Shown here piece by piece: positions 23,820 to 31,381 of a stretch of DNA of 64,000 nt. Both the position numbers and the translations under genes were made by a program. Source of the stretch: Aurantibacter_A sp965215845 (GTDB taxonomy: Bacteria > Bacteroidota > Bacteroidia > Flavobacteriales > Flavobacteriaceae); the NCBI GenBank assembly GCA_965215845.1, contig CBDCEL010000003.1:496001-560000 (forward strand), written 5' to 3'. How positions within the stretch are numbered: the stretch's first letter is position 1; each line of letters begins with the position of its first letter. Under the pieces are notes generated by a model, which worked only from the letters and a program-made list of their open reading frames with translations, was not told where the DNA came from and did not search any database.

Positions 23820-24836
23820 TTATTGATTTTTTTCAAATTTGTCGATTCGCTTCACTAATTTGGGAAGGTTCTTGAAGTGTACATAAGACTTGTTATAATC
23901 CCCATAGCTAAGTGCGGGCGAACCTTGTAGAACTTCATTATCCTTTACATTTCTTCCAATGCCCGATTGGGCCTGTATCTTAACATTGTTGCCGATGGTA
24001 ATATGGCCGACGATGCCCACTTGGCCCCCGATCATGCAATGTTTGCCTATTTTCGTAGATCCGGCAATACCCGTCTGGGCCGCAATAACCGTATACTCGC
24101 CTATTTCGACGTTATGCGCAATCTGGATCTGATTATCAAGTTTAACCCCTTTCCGCAAGATCGTAGACCCTATGGTCGCCCGATCAATTGTGGTACCTGC
24201 ACCTACGTCGACATAATCCTCAAGGACCACATTGCCCGTTTGGGGAATTTTTGTGTATTCCCCATTTTCATTGGGAGCAAATCCGAATCCATCGGCCCCA
24301 ATGATCGCACCGCTATTTATGACACAATTATTACCGATAACGACATCGGAATAGATCTTGGCCCCGGCGAAAATCACCACATTGTCACCAATGGACACAT
24401 CGTCTCCGATGTAAACATTGGGATAAATCTTGACCCCTTCGCCAACAGTCACATTTTCGCCAACATAGGCGAATGCCCCCAAATAAAAGTCCTTTCCATG
24501 GATTAAGCTTTCATGCTTAAAAACAGGATTTTCAATACCTGTTTTAGACACTTTGACATCCTTATAATATTCCAACAACTTCGAAAAGGAACGATAGGCA
24601 TCATCTACCTTTATCAAGGTAGTGGTCAATTCTTGTTCGGGAACGAAATCTTTGTTGACCAGCGTAACGGAAGCCTTGGTCGAGTAAATAAAGGAGGTGT
24701 ACTTAGGGTTGGCCAGAAATGTCAAGGAACCCGTCTCGCCATCTTCAATTTTCGCCAGCTTATGAACCGCTATTTCAGGATTGCCCTCGACTTCACCTTC
24801 TAAAATGCCCGCAATTTGACCCGCCGTAAATTCCAA
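23820..24836 (-). CDS. lpxD: UDP-3-O-(3-hydroxyacyl)glucosamine N-acyltransferase
   Basis: Third enzyme of lipid A synthesis. Residues about 110-310 are hexapeptide repeats (VGEGVKIYPNVYIGDDVSIG, IGNNCVINSGAIIGAD), with the catalytic His segment NQIQIAHNVEIGEYT. The N-terminal domain shows GSLTFLANPKYTSFIYSTKA. There is no ATG anywhere near the 5' end. I choose the TTG at 24836 (reading as M-EFTAGQIAGILEG, 338 aa) because the alternative TTG at 24869 lies inside the promoter's -7 box. It heads the lpxD-lpxC/fabZ-lpxA run. Confidence 0.94.
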   Translation of the reverse strand: MEFTAGQIAGILEGEVEGNPEIAVHKLAKIEDGETGSLTFLANPKYTSFIYSTKASVTLVNKDFVPEQELTTTLIKVDDAYRSFSKLLEYYKDVKVSKTGIENPVFKHESLIHGKDFYLGAFAYVGENVTVGEGVKIYPNVYIGDDVSIGDNVVIFAGAKIYSDVVIGNNCVINSGAIIGADGFGFAPNENGEYTKIPQTGNVVLEDYVDVGAGTTIDRATIGSTILRKGVKLDNQIQIAHNVEIGEYTVIAAQTGIAGSTKIGKHCMIGGQVGIVGHITIGNNVKIQAQSGIGRNVKDNEVLQGSPALSYGDYNKSYVHFKNLPKLVKRIDKFEKNQ

Positions 24837-24866
24837 ATGAGTTAAGTTATAGTGCTCGTTGTTGCA

Positions 24867-24874
24867 CAAAAGTA
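24867..24874 (-). promoter_or_regulatory. -7 box for lpxD
   Basis: TACTTTTG on the minus strand matches TAnnTTTG exactly and lies 30 bp before the TTG start at 24836. No clear TTG is seen upstream at -33. Transcription would begin near 24860, so the lpxD mRNA leader is about 25 nt. Confidence 0.5.
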
Positions 24875-24966
24875 ATAAGAAAGTAAGTAAGTTTTGTAAA
24901 GTAAGGTTTTTTACCGCTTTTTTGTCAAGTGTTGTTTGGTAGGGTTATTAAGGTCATGACATTACC

Positions 24967-26202
24967 TCAATTACCAAATTCCCTATGCTTGGGATAACAA
25001 TAATAGTATTTGACGTCCGACTTTGAAAAAGGGCTCAAATTAAGATGTTCGGAGGCCTTGGTCACATCAATGGTGCTTCCGTCTTTTTTTGAGATAACAA
25101 TACTCTGGTGTGCGTCGTAAGCTTGATTGCTTATCTTTCCCTCAAACACAAAATTGCTTGCTTCCTCTTTGGTAAGGCCATATTGATCGGCAAAGTCTTG
25201 CAATTTTTCATCCATGGCACCTTCTGTCATCGGTTCTTCGGTGATGACAATTTTGGGCAGGTCCCTATCGATCAACATTTTACTCAGGTTCGACAACACG
25301 AAATCGTCATGATACCTCCATTCCTTTAGCGCAGCAATAATATCAATATCATCCAATTGCGCAAAAAGTCGCAAGGTAGTTTCGTCAAAATTTTTGACGT
25401 CCACTGAATTCTTCACAAAATGATCCAATGGGGTCGAACTTTTCAAAAGCTTGCCGAGGGCGTAAAGTTGCCTTGCCCGCCCAAAGACACGTATCAGCAA
25501 TTGTTCCGCGGCCAATGAAGTCTTATGGAGATAGACCTGCCAGTACATAAAACGCCTCGCCATTAAGAATTTTTCAACCGAATAAATTCCTTTTTCCTCG
25601 ACCACAAGTTCATTGTCGGCAACAGTGAACATGCTAATCAATCTTTCTGAATTGATATTTCCCTCGGGTACACCGGTAAAGAAACTGTCCCGCTTCAAGT
25701 AATCCAAGCGGTCTATATCAAGCTGACTGGAAACCAACTGGTTCAGGAACTTTTTGGGGTGCTCTTTCTTGAAAATCTTGATGGCCGTAGTTAAACTTCC
25801 GTTAAACTTGCGGTTCATGCTCTGCATAAAAGCCAAGGAAATTTTTTCGTGGTTCACCCCTTGAACGATGCTATGTTCCAAAGCATGGGAGAACGGTCCG
25901 TGACCGATATCGTGTAACAAGATTGCACATAATAATCCTGTTTCTTCGTCTTCGGTAATCTCGATTTGCTTTAATCGCAACGACTGAATGGCGACCTGCA
26001 TCAAATGCATGCACCCCAATGCATGGTGAAATCGTGTATGATGGGCACCGGGAAACACTAGATGGGACAACCCCATCTGGGAAATTCTTCTTAATCGTTG
26101 AAAATATGGGTCATCGATGAGGTCCAATACGAGATCGTTCGGTATTCTAATAAATCCGTAAATTGGGTCGTTGAAAACTTTGAGCTTGTTGTATTGCGCC
26201 AA
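24967..26202 (-). CDS. HD-domain phosphohydrolase (dNTPase/SAMHD1-like)
   Basis: A 411-residue cytoplasmic protein with the HD metal site spread over HHTRFHHALGCMHLM (His), CAILLHDIGHGPFSHALEHS (His-Asp and flanking His) and the later Asp in SQLDIDRLDYLKRDS. The layout matches the dGTPase/SAMHD1-like HD group, expected to hydrolyse a phosphorylated nucleotide, though the substrate is unknown. The start is a TTG at 26202: a stop codon lies two codons upstream and the first internal ATG is far inside the HD domain. It is divergent from porX with a 36-bp gap. Confidence 0.88.
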   Translation of the reverse strand: MAQYNKLKVFNDPIYGFIRIPNDLVLDLIDDPYFQRLRRISQMGLSHLVFPGAHHTRFHHALGCMHLMQVAIQSLRLKQIEITEDEETGLLCAILLHDIGHGPFSHALEHSIVQGVNHEKISLAFMQSMNRKFNGSLTTAIKIFKKEHPKKFLNQLVSSQLDIDRLDYLKRDSFFTGVPEGNINSERLISMFTVADNELVVEEKGIYSVEKFLMARRFMYWQVYLHKTSLAAEQLLIRVFGRARQLYALGKLLKSSTPLDHFVKNSVDVKNFDETTLRLFAQLDDIDIIAALKEWRYHDDFVLSNLSKMLIDRDLPKIVITEEPMTEGAMDEKLQDFADQYGLTKEEASNFVFEGKISNQAYDAHQSIVISKKDGSTIDVTKASEHLNLSPFSKSDVKYYYCYPKHREFGN

Positions 26203-26222
26203 AATTTATTGCTTTAATCGAG

Positions 26223-26230
26223 CAAAGATA
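26223..26230 (-). promoter_or_regulatory. -7 box for the HD-domain gene
   Basis: TATCTTTG followed by C on the minus strand is an exact TAnnTTTG match, 20 bp before the TTG start. It implies a very short mRNA leader. It lies inside the 36-bp gap to porX, so porX must be transcribed from within or beyond the HD gene's 5' end. Confidence 0.5.
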
Positions 26231-26238
26231 CTTACTAA

Positions 26239-27783
26239 ATGAACAAAATCACTATACTCTGGGTCGATGACGAAATAGATCTTCTCAAGCCCCATATTCT
26301 TTTTTTAAAGGGAAAAAATTATGAGGTAATCACATGTCCCAGTGGTCAGGAAGCCATTGACACCTTGACCGAGCAGAAGGTCGATATTGTCTTTTTAGAC
26401 GAAAATATGCCGGGCATATCGGGGCTCGAAACCCTCAGCGAGATAAAGCTGATCGATTCCTCGATTCCGATTGTAATGATCACCAAGAACGAAGAAGAGT
26501 CCATCATGGAGGAAGCCATTGGTTCTAAAATTGCCGACTACCTGATCAAACCCGTGAACCCGAATCAAATTCTCTTGTCGCTGAAAAAAAATCTTGACAA
26601 TTCAAGGCTGATTTCGGAAACCACCACGGCCAATTACCAACAAGAATTTCGCAAAATTGCAATGGACCTTTCGATGGTCAATTCTTTGGAAGAATGGGTA
26701 CAACTCTATAAAAAGTTGATGTATTGGGAATTGCAGTTGGAGGAAATCGAGGATAGCGGAATGTTCGAAATACTTGAATCGCAAAAAATTGAGGCCAACA
26801 GCCAGTTTAGCAAGTATGTTGACAAGAACTATGCCGACTGGTTCGAAGGGCATGATAGCCCGGTCATGTCGCACACCCTTTTCAAGGAATGGATCCAGCC
26901 TGAAATAAAAGACAAATCCACCTTGCTTGTCGTAGTCGACAATTTGAGGTACGATCAATGGTATGCATTCGAGGAGACTGTGGCCAATTTTTACAAAAAG
27001 ATAAAGGAGGAATCCTATATCAGCATTCTACCTACTGCGACACAATATGCGCGCAATGCTATTTTTTCTGGATTGACTCCCTTGGATATGGAGCGGAAAC
27101 ATCCCGATTGGTGGAAAAACGATACCGATGAGGGCGGTAAGAACCTTTACGAAAACCAATTTCTAGGGGCACAGATCTCTAGGTTGGGGTTAGACCTCAA
27201 ATGGGAATACCATAAGATAAGTAGTCTAAAACAGGGTAAGCACTTATCACAAAATTTTAAATCCCAGAAAGACAATGATCTGACGGTAATCGTGTACAAT
27301 TTTGTGGATATGCTCTCCCATTCAAAAACCGAAATGGAGGTTATCAAGGAATTGGCCTCAAACGATAAGGCATATCGATCTTTGACCCAAAGTTGGTTCA
27401 AGAACTCCCCTCTTTTGGAAATCATACAACAGGCCCAGCAACTGGGCATGAAACTCATTATCACCACCGATCATGGCACCATCAATGTCAAGCAACCCTC
27501 TAAGGTCATCGGGGACAAAGAGACCAGCCTGAACCTTCGCTACAAGACCGGGAGAAGTCTTACCTATGAAGACAAAGATGTGCTGGCCGCCAGAGACCCG
27601 AAATCAATTCATCTGCCCAGCATCAATATGAGCAGTTCTTTCATATTTGCCAAGAACGACCTCTTTTTTGCCTACCCGAACAACTATAACCATTATGTGG
27701 GCTATTATCGAAACACCTATCAACATGGAGGCGTTTCATTGGAGGAAATGATCATTCCATTCGTGGTGTTGGAACCGAAATAG
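26239..27783 (+). CDS. porX: PorX: response regulator fused to a PglZ phosphatase domain
   Basis: A 514-residue two-domain protein. Residues 1-120 are a receiver domain: DDE near residue 10, phospho-acceptor Asp54 in IVFLDENMPG, and Lys104 in YLIKPVNPN. Residues about 190-510 form a PglZ-type alkaline-phosphatase-like domain with LLVVVDNLRYDQW (metal Asp), SILPTATQYARNAIFSG (the nucleophile Thr region), ITTDHGTINV (metal Asp-His) and YQHGGVSLEEMIIPFV. PorX is known to regulate the type IX secretion system and gliding in Bacteroidota and to act as a phosphodiesterase. It is followed at once by tsaE. Confidence 0.95.
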   Translation: MNKITILWVDDEIDLLKPHILFLKGKNYEVITCPSGQEAIDTLTEQKVDIVFLDENMPGISGLETLSEIKLIDSSIPIVMITKNEEESIMEEAIGSKIADYLIKPVNPNQILLSLKKNLDNSRLISETTTANYQQEFRKIAMDLSMVNSLEEWVQLYKKLMYWELQLEEIEDSGMFEILESQKIEANSQFSKYVDKNYADWFEGHDSPVMSHTLFKEWIQPEIKDKSTLLVVVDNLRYDQWYAFEETVANFYKKIKEESYISILPTATQYARNAIFSGLTPLDMERKHPDWWKNDTDEGGKNLYENQFLGAQISRLGLDLKWEYHKISSLKQGKHLSQNFKSQKDNDLTVIVYNFVDMLSHSKTEMEVIKELASNDKAYRSLTQSWFKNSPLLEIIQQAQQLGMKLIITTDHGTINVKQPSKVIGDKETSLNLRYKTGRSLTYEDKDVLAARDPKSIHLPSINMSSSFIFAKNDLFFAYPNNYNHYVGYYRNTYQHGGVSLEEMIIPFVVLEPK

Positions 27784-27792
27784 ATGTGCCGA

Positions 27793-28203
27793 ATGGATTC
27801 GCAATATACTTTGGATGATATTGGTCTTATTGCCAAAATGATCATTGAAGAATGCCCTTCCAAAACAATCTGCTTCTTCGGGGAAATGGGTGCGGGCAAA
27901 ACTACTTTGATCAAAGCCCTGGTCAAAGAACTCGGTGGTGGCGATTCAGGGAGCAGTCCGACTTTTGGAATTGTGAACGAATATCATAAATCGGATGGTT
28001 CACTATTGGGTTTTCATTTTGACTTTTATCGCTTGGAAGAAGAAACCGAAGCGCTTGATCTGGGCTTTGAAGATTACCTCACGCAAGAAACCTGGGTTTT
28101 TATCGAGTGGCCCGAGAAGATACGATCGTTTTTGCCCGAGGAAAGAACAAACGTCTATATCGAAGTAGTTGCCCCTACTACTCGAAGGATTACACTGCGT
28201 TGA
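27793..28203 (+). CDS. tsaE: tRNA threonylcarbamoyladenosine biosynthesis ATPase TsaE
   Basis: A 136-residue P-loop ATPase needed, with TsaB/TsaD, for the t6A modification of ANN-decoding tRNAs. Motifs are FFGEMGAGKTTLIKAL (Walker A), SSPTFGIVNEY, HFDFYRLEEETEALDLGF and VFIEWPEKI. The start is either the ATG at 27793 (MDSQYTLDDIG, chosen) or 27784, which directly abuts the porX stop. Either way it is co-transcribed with porX. TsaB and TsaD are not in this window. Confidence 0.94.
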   Translation: MDSQYTLDDIGLIAKMIIEECPSKTICFFGEMGAGKTTLIKALVKELGGGDSGSSPTFGIVNEYHKSDGSLLGFHFDFYRLEEETEALDLGFEDYLTQETWVFIEWPEKIRSFLPEERTNVYIEVVAPTTRRITLR

Positions 28204-28275
28204 TTTGAGCTTATCATTTAGTCTCGGCGCGAATCGAATCGGATTTCCAATCATCTTTTTAGAACAAATCGTTCG

Positions 28276-28330
28276 CCCCCTCCGTCTCCTCCTAGAATCG
28301 GAGACACCTCCCCTTTTCTAAGGGGAAAAG
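28276..28330. repeat. REP-like dispersed repeat
   Basis: The unit reads CCCCCTCCGTCTCC, then GGAGACACCTCCCC and AAGGGGAAAAG. It folds into two adjacent hairpins: GTCTCC (28284-28289) with GGAGAC (28300-28305), and CCCCTT (28310-28315) with AAGGGG (28320-28325). The order of elements matches the copy at 5311-5380. Confidence 0.65.
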
Positions 28331-28385
28331 TCAACAAGTGGGTGAGATTCAGACCTTGCCACGATCTTCTAGCAGCTAGGGTGTA

Positions 28386-28408
28386 GCTCCCCTCCTCAAC
28401 TGAGGAGG
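28386..28408. repeat. REP-like hairpin
   Basis: A perfect 8-bp stem CCTCCTCA (28391-28398), AC loop, TGAGGAGG (28401-28408), preceded by GCTCC. The CTCCCCTCCTC composition links it to the neighbouring REP-like element, but it is a distinct variant. Confidence 0.55.
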
Positions 28409-28625
28409 ATAATGAATTTCGTTTGCATCAAACAATTTGGCGCAAACGAAAGAAAAGGGGAGGTTGTTTTCAGACCCGCTGTCTCTCACTTCACGGACAT
28501 AATAGATTTGCATCGACCCAAAATTTTATTGTGTTCAAACCGTTAATTTCGATGAAATACAGGCTAATGATCGATGAAATACACAGATTTTGCGATTAAC
28601 TACAGGTTTTGTGGCTGTTTTTACC

Positions 28626-28633
28626 TACATTTG
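28626..28633 (+). promoter_or_regulatory. -7 box for the small lipoprotein gene
   Basis: TACATTTG matches TAnnTTTG exactly. A TTG at 28609-28611 lies only 14 bp upstream, shorter than usual, so the -33 element is uncertain. The gene starts 69 bp downstream. Confidence 0.45.
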
Positions 28634-28702
28634 ATGCAAGTATAAATCCTATTTCTAACCGAACTCCATGTGATAAAAGTAGCTACGAGTTCCCTAAATC
28701 AA

Positions 28703-28855
28703 ATGAAGATGAAAGCAAAACGAATTCTTTTCGGACTATTGGCATGTGTAACTTTATTGGCTGTTTCTTGTGAACCAAATAATTCTGCCGACGGCGATCC
28801 ACTTTTCGAGGATGGTGTAGATAAGACAAAGATTACGAAAGGTACCGATGCCTAA
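28703..28855 (+). CDS. Small lipoprotein (50 aa)
   Basis: A 50-residue protein made of a lipoprotein signal peptide (MKMKAKRILFGLLACVTLLA, then VSC as lipobox) and a short acidic mature part that ends VDKTKITKGTDA. ATG at 28703 is chosen; 28709 is also possible. Similar tiny lipoproteins with a CEPNN start and KTKITKG tail occur in other Flavobacteriaceae, to my knowledge without known function. It has its own promoter-like box and is followed by a strong terminator, so it is a single-gene unit. Confidence 0.7.
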   Translation: MKMKAKRILFGLLACVTLLAVSCEPNNSADGDPLFEDGVDKTKITKGTDA

Positions 28856-28880
28856 GTATCTTATAATTATGAAATTTTAA

Positions 28881-28911
28881 AAAAGGGTAATCAATAAATT
28901 ACCCTTTTTTT
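28881..28911 (+). terminator. Intrinsic terminator after the small lipoprotein gene
   Basis: AAAAGGGTAAT (28881-28891) and ATTACCCTTTT (28898-28908) form a perfect 11-bp stem with a CAATAA loop, continuing into TTT. It lies 25 bp after the stop codon. Confidence 0.85.
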
Positions 28912-28939
28912 CGTTGAAAAATTATAAAGAAAGCTTAAC

Positions 28940-28946
28940 GGAGGGG
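28940..28946 (+). promoter_or_regulatory. Shine-Dalgarno-like ribosome binding site
   Basis: GGAGGGG lies 7 bp before the ATG at 28954, a near-ideal position and match to the anti-SD. Genes in this window otherwise lack such sites, as expected for Bacteroidota. Confidence 0.6.
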
Positions 28947-28953
28947 TATTTTT

Positions 28954-29604
28954 ATGAAAATGGATGTCAACAGCAAGGGAAAAAAAGCCAAACGAAGAAT
29001 CTTTGTAGAAACTTTCATCGTTTTTTTTGTGATTATATCCCCCTTCATTTTTAAACTGCACGAGTTTGTTTCGAGTGACCCAGAGGCAACGGTAAATTTT
29101 CTTGGTTTCTCAATAGATCGAAATGGATTCGCCAACGTTAGCATCTACGCCTGGTTTCTTTTGGGGAAAATTGTACCGTTATATCTTTTACTTTTATGGT
29201 TCTTTTCATGCAAACATTGGTGGTATCATGGTATTCTGATTCCAATATTGATGTATACCTTCCAAATTTTCGAAGTCATTTTTTCAGAAGACAATTATGT
29301 TGACACCGACAATCTTTTGTGGTTGCTTCCGGTGTGTTTGGTGGTGGTTCCTTTTGTTTATTTGATTCGAGTCAAACTAATAGACAAATACGTACACGGC
29401 ATCGATTTGGAGGCTATGGAGGCCGAACTAAACTCCCTCAAAGAAAAAGCAAATTATACGCCAACTACTGACGAAGAACTCGAACGCTTAAAGAACAACA
29501 CCATTTGGGAAGTGCTCAATCGCAAGCTTAGCACCAGACAGCTTGAAGAATGGTTCGATAAATTTCAACATAGCCTTAAGAATTGGCTACACCTCAAGTT
29601 TTGA
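28954..29604 (+). CDS. Hypothetical four-helix membrane protein with a C-terminal coiled coil
   Basis: A 216-residue protein with four membrane helices (TFIVFFVIISPFIFKL, YAWFLLGKIVPLYLLLLWFF, WYHGILIPILMYTFQIF, LLWLLPVCLVVVPFVYLI). A cytoplasmic tail follows with a probable coiled coil (LEAMEAELNSLKEKA) and a charged amphipathic end. No enzymatic motif is visible and I do not recognise the family. It is preceded by an unusually good Shine-Dalgarno sequence and ends right at the -33 element of the ald promoter. Confidence 0.75.
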   Translation: MKMDVNSKGKKAKRRIFVETFIVFFVIISPFIFKLHEFVSSDPEATVNFLGFSIDRNGFANVSIYAWFLLGKIVPLYLLLLWFFSCKHWWYHGILIPILMYTFQIFEVIFSEDNYVDTDNLLWLLPVCLVVVPFVYLIRVKLIDKYVHGIDLEAMEAELNSLKEKANYTPTTDEELERLKNNTIWEVLNRKLSTRQLEEWFDKFQHSLKNWLHLKF

Positions 29605-29628
29605 ATTGGACCAAAAATCGTAAATTTG
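29601..29628 (+). promoter_or_regulatory. Promoter of ald
   Basis: TTG (29601-29603), a 17-bp spacer and TAAATTTG (29621-29628) form a full match to the Bacteroidota promoter. An 8-bp inverted repeat AAAAATCG/CGATTTTT (29613-29620 and 29637-29644) brackets the -7 box; it might end the upstream transcript or bind a regulator. The ald ATG is 36 bp downstream. Confidence 0.6.
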
Positions 29629-29664
29629 TTAAACTGCGATTTTTAGGCGCCAGATTGACTCTAC

Positions 29665-30864
29665 ATGGACCAACCCTCCTCTCCCTTTAGCAAACAACAA
29701 TTGCTTCCACAAGAAGAGACCCTTGAGGTCTTGAAACAGAAAGGGGAGCTTTTTATCGGCATTCCCAAGGAAAACCAATACCAAGAAAGACGAATATGTC
29801 TCACACCTGATGCCGTAAACGCGATCACCAGCAATGGTCACCGTGTGCTGATCGAACAGGGCGCAGGGGAGGGTGCCAATTTCTCCGATAAGGATTATAC
29901 CGAAGCCGGGGCCGAAATCTCAAAGGACACCAAGAAGGTATTTTCCTGTCCGTTATTGCTAAAGGTCGAACCCCCTACCCTTGCCGAAATTGAAATGCTC
30001 AACCCGCAAGCAATAGTCATTTCGGCACTACAGATCAAGACACAGAGCAAAGAATATTTCGAGGAGATGGCAAAAAAAAGAATTACCGCCATCGCCTTCG
30101 AATACATTCGCGATGAGGATGGAAAATTTCCCGCAGTGCGTTCGTTGAGTGAAATTGCCGGGATATCGTCGGTTTTGATAGCGGCCGAGTTAATGGCCAC
30201 GACGAATAAGGGCAATGGACTGATGTTCGGCAATATCAGCGGGGTACCACCCGTAGAGGTTGTCATTATTGGTGCCGGAACCGTTGGTGAGTTCGCCTCT
30301 CGGTCCGCATTGGGTTTAGGAGCAAACGTTAGAGTATTCGACAACTCGATAACGAAGTTGCGAAACATACAGTCAAGCCTAAAGCAAACGGTGTATACCT
30401 CGACGCTTCAACCCAAGAACCTAATGAAGGCCCTGAGACGCTGCGATGTGGCCATTGGTGCCGTGCGCGGACAAGATCGCTCTCCTATCGTAGTATCCAG
30501 TGCCATGGTCGAAAACATGAAGAAAGGTGCCGTTATCATTGATGTGAGTATCGATATGGGCGGGTGCTTTGAAACCAGTGAGGTAACCACCCATGCAAAA
30601 CCTACCATTGAAAAGTTCGGGGTTTTACATTATGCAGTGCCCAATATTCCCTCACGATACCCAAAAACAGCGTCAATTTCGATAAGCAACATTTTCACCC
30701 CTTATCTCCTAAAACTGGGAGAAGAAGGCGGACTTGAGAATTCATTGCGGTTTGATAAAGGTCTGCGAAACGGACTCTATATGTACCACGGTATATTGAC
30801 CAGCAAATCGGTAGGTGAATGGTTCGATTTGAAATTCAGCGACATCAATTTTTTGATTTTTTAG
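29665..30864 (+). CDS. ald: Alanine dehydrogenase
   Basis: A 399-residue enzyme that interconverts alanine and pyruvate with NAD and ammonia. The N-terminal AlaDh/PNT domain has FIGIPKENQYQERRICLTPD and HRVLIEQGAGEGANFSD. The Rossmann fold starts at VEVVIIGAGTVGEFASRSA. KGAVIIDVSIDMGGCFETSE and VPNIPSRYPKTASISISN follow, as in the Bacteroidota type, which is somewhat longer than the 370-residue Bacillus enzyme. It has its own promoter. Confidence 0.93.
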   Translation: MDQPSSPFSKQQLLPQEETLEVLKQKGELFIGIPKENQYQERRICLTPDAVNAITSNGHRVLIEQGAGEGANFSDKDYTEAGAEISKDTKKVFSCPLLLKVEPPTLAEIEMLNPQAIVISALQIKTQSKEYFEEMAKKRITAIAFEYIRDEDGKFPAVRSLSEIAGISSVLIAAELMATTNKGNGLMFGNISGVPPVEVVIIGAGTVGEFASRSALGLGANVRVFDNSITKLRNIQSSLKQTVYTSTLQPKNLMKALRRCDVAIGAVRGQDRSPIVVSSAMVENMKKGAVIIDVSIDMGGCFETSEVTTHAKPTIEKFGVLHYAVPNIPSRYPKTASISISNIFTPYLLKLGEEGGLENSLRFDKGLRNGLYMYHGILTSKSVGEWFDLKFSDINFLIF

Positions 30865-30960
30865 TACCGCATCCCTTATGTTTGCCAAAAAAACCTGCTT
30901 AAAAAAATCAGTACACCATAAGCTTTTAACGCATAACCCCTCAACGAAATAACCTAAAAT

Positions 30961-31341
30961 ATGGCCTTCTTGAAACGTCTGGGCTTCTATCTCTTCGGAT
31001 TGGCCATCGGATTGATTTTTTTAGCTGTTTTTTTCAAAAAAAAATCCGATGAAACCGGTGTCGAATTTTGCTACTTCCCGAATTGCCGTACATTAAAAGA
31101 CATCCGCTCCAAACCCTTGACCTATTCAGAGGAAATAAATACGCTGCTCAGCTCAAAAAAAATGGATTCCACCGATATACAGGAAATGTTAATCAATGGA
31201 GAGGTTGATTTCAATAAGAGCGATACAAAATCAGAACCCTGCCGAATCTATTTCATTGCAAGCCAGAAAGGGTTTTTTGAGGTCAAGAACTGTCCTGAAA
31301 AAGCTGTATTATCATCATTTACCGCAAGGACCGACCTTTAG
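30961..31341 (+). CDS. Membrane-anchored DUF4258-type protein
   Basis: A 126-residue protein with one N-terminal membrane helix (LGFYLFGLAIGLIFLAVFF) and an exported domain of alternating strands. Cys residues occur in FCYFPNCRTLK, SEPCRIYF and VKNCPEKA, so disulfides are possible. The region MLINGEVDFNKSDTKSEPC-RIYF recalls DUF4258 proteins, which I recall being found next to proline dehydrogenase in this family; here it converges with that gene. Function unknown. Confidence 0.6.
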   Translation: MAFLKRLGFYLFGLAIGLIFLAVFFKKKSDETGVEFCYFPNCRTLKDIRSKPLTYSEEINTLLSSKKMDSTDIQEMLINGEVDFNKSDTKSEPCRIYFIASQKGFFEVKNCPEKAVLSSFTARTDL

Positions 31342-31381
31342 TATGCCTCGGCCCGCTTCTGGCATCGGCCATCTTGCCTAT

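Larger units (their letters stand above)
28204..28702. other. Repeat-rich intergenic region between tsaE and a small lipoprotein gene
   Basis: About 500 bp without a convincing gene. It holds two REP-like hairpin elements (28276-28330 and 28386-28408), a partial GC-rich relative around 28455-28465 (AAAGGGGAGG), a directly repeated CGATGAAATAC (28550-28560 and 28572-28582), and a candidate -7 box at 28626-28633. No tRNA or structured RNA was recognised. Confidence 0.6.

Noticed and set aside
23967..24506. Plus-strand frame of 179 codons opposite lpxD with repetitive sequence
   Set aside because: The periodicity reflects the hexapeptide repeats of lpxD on the other strand.
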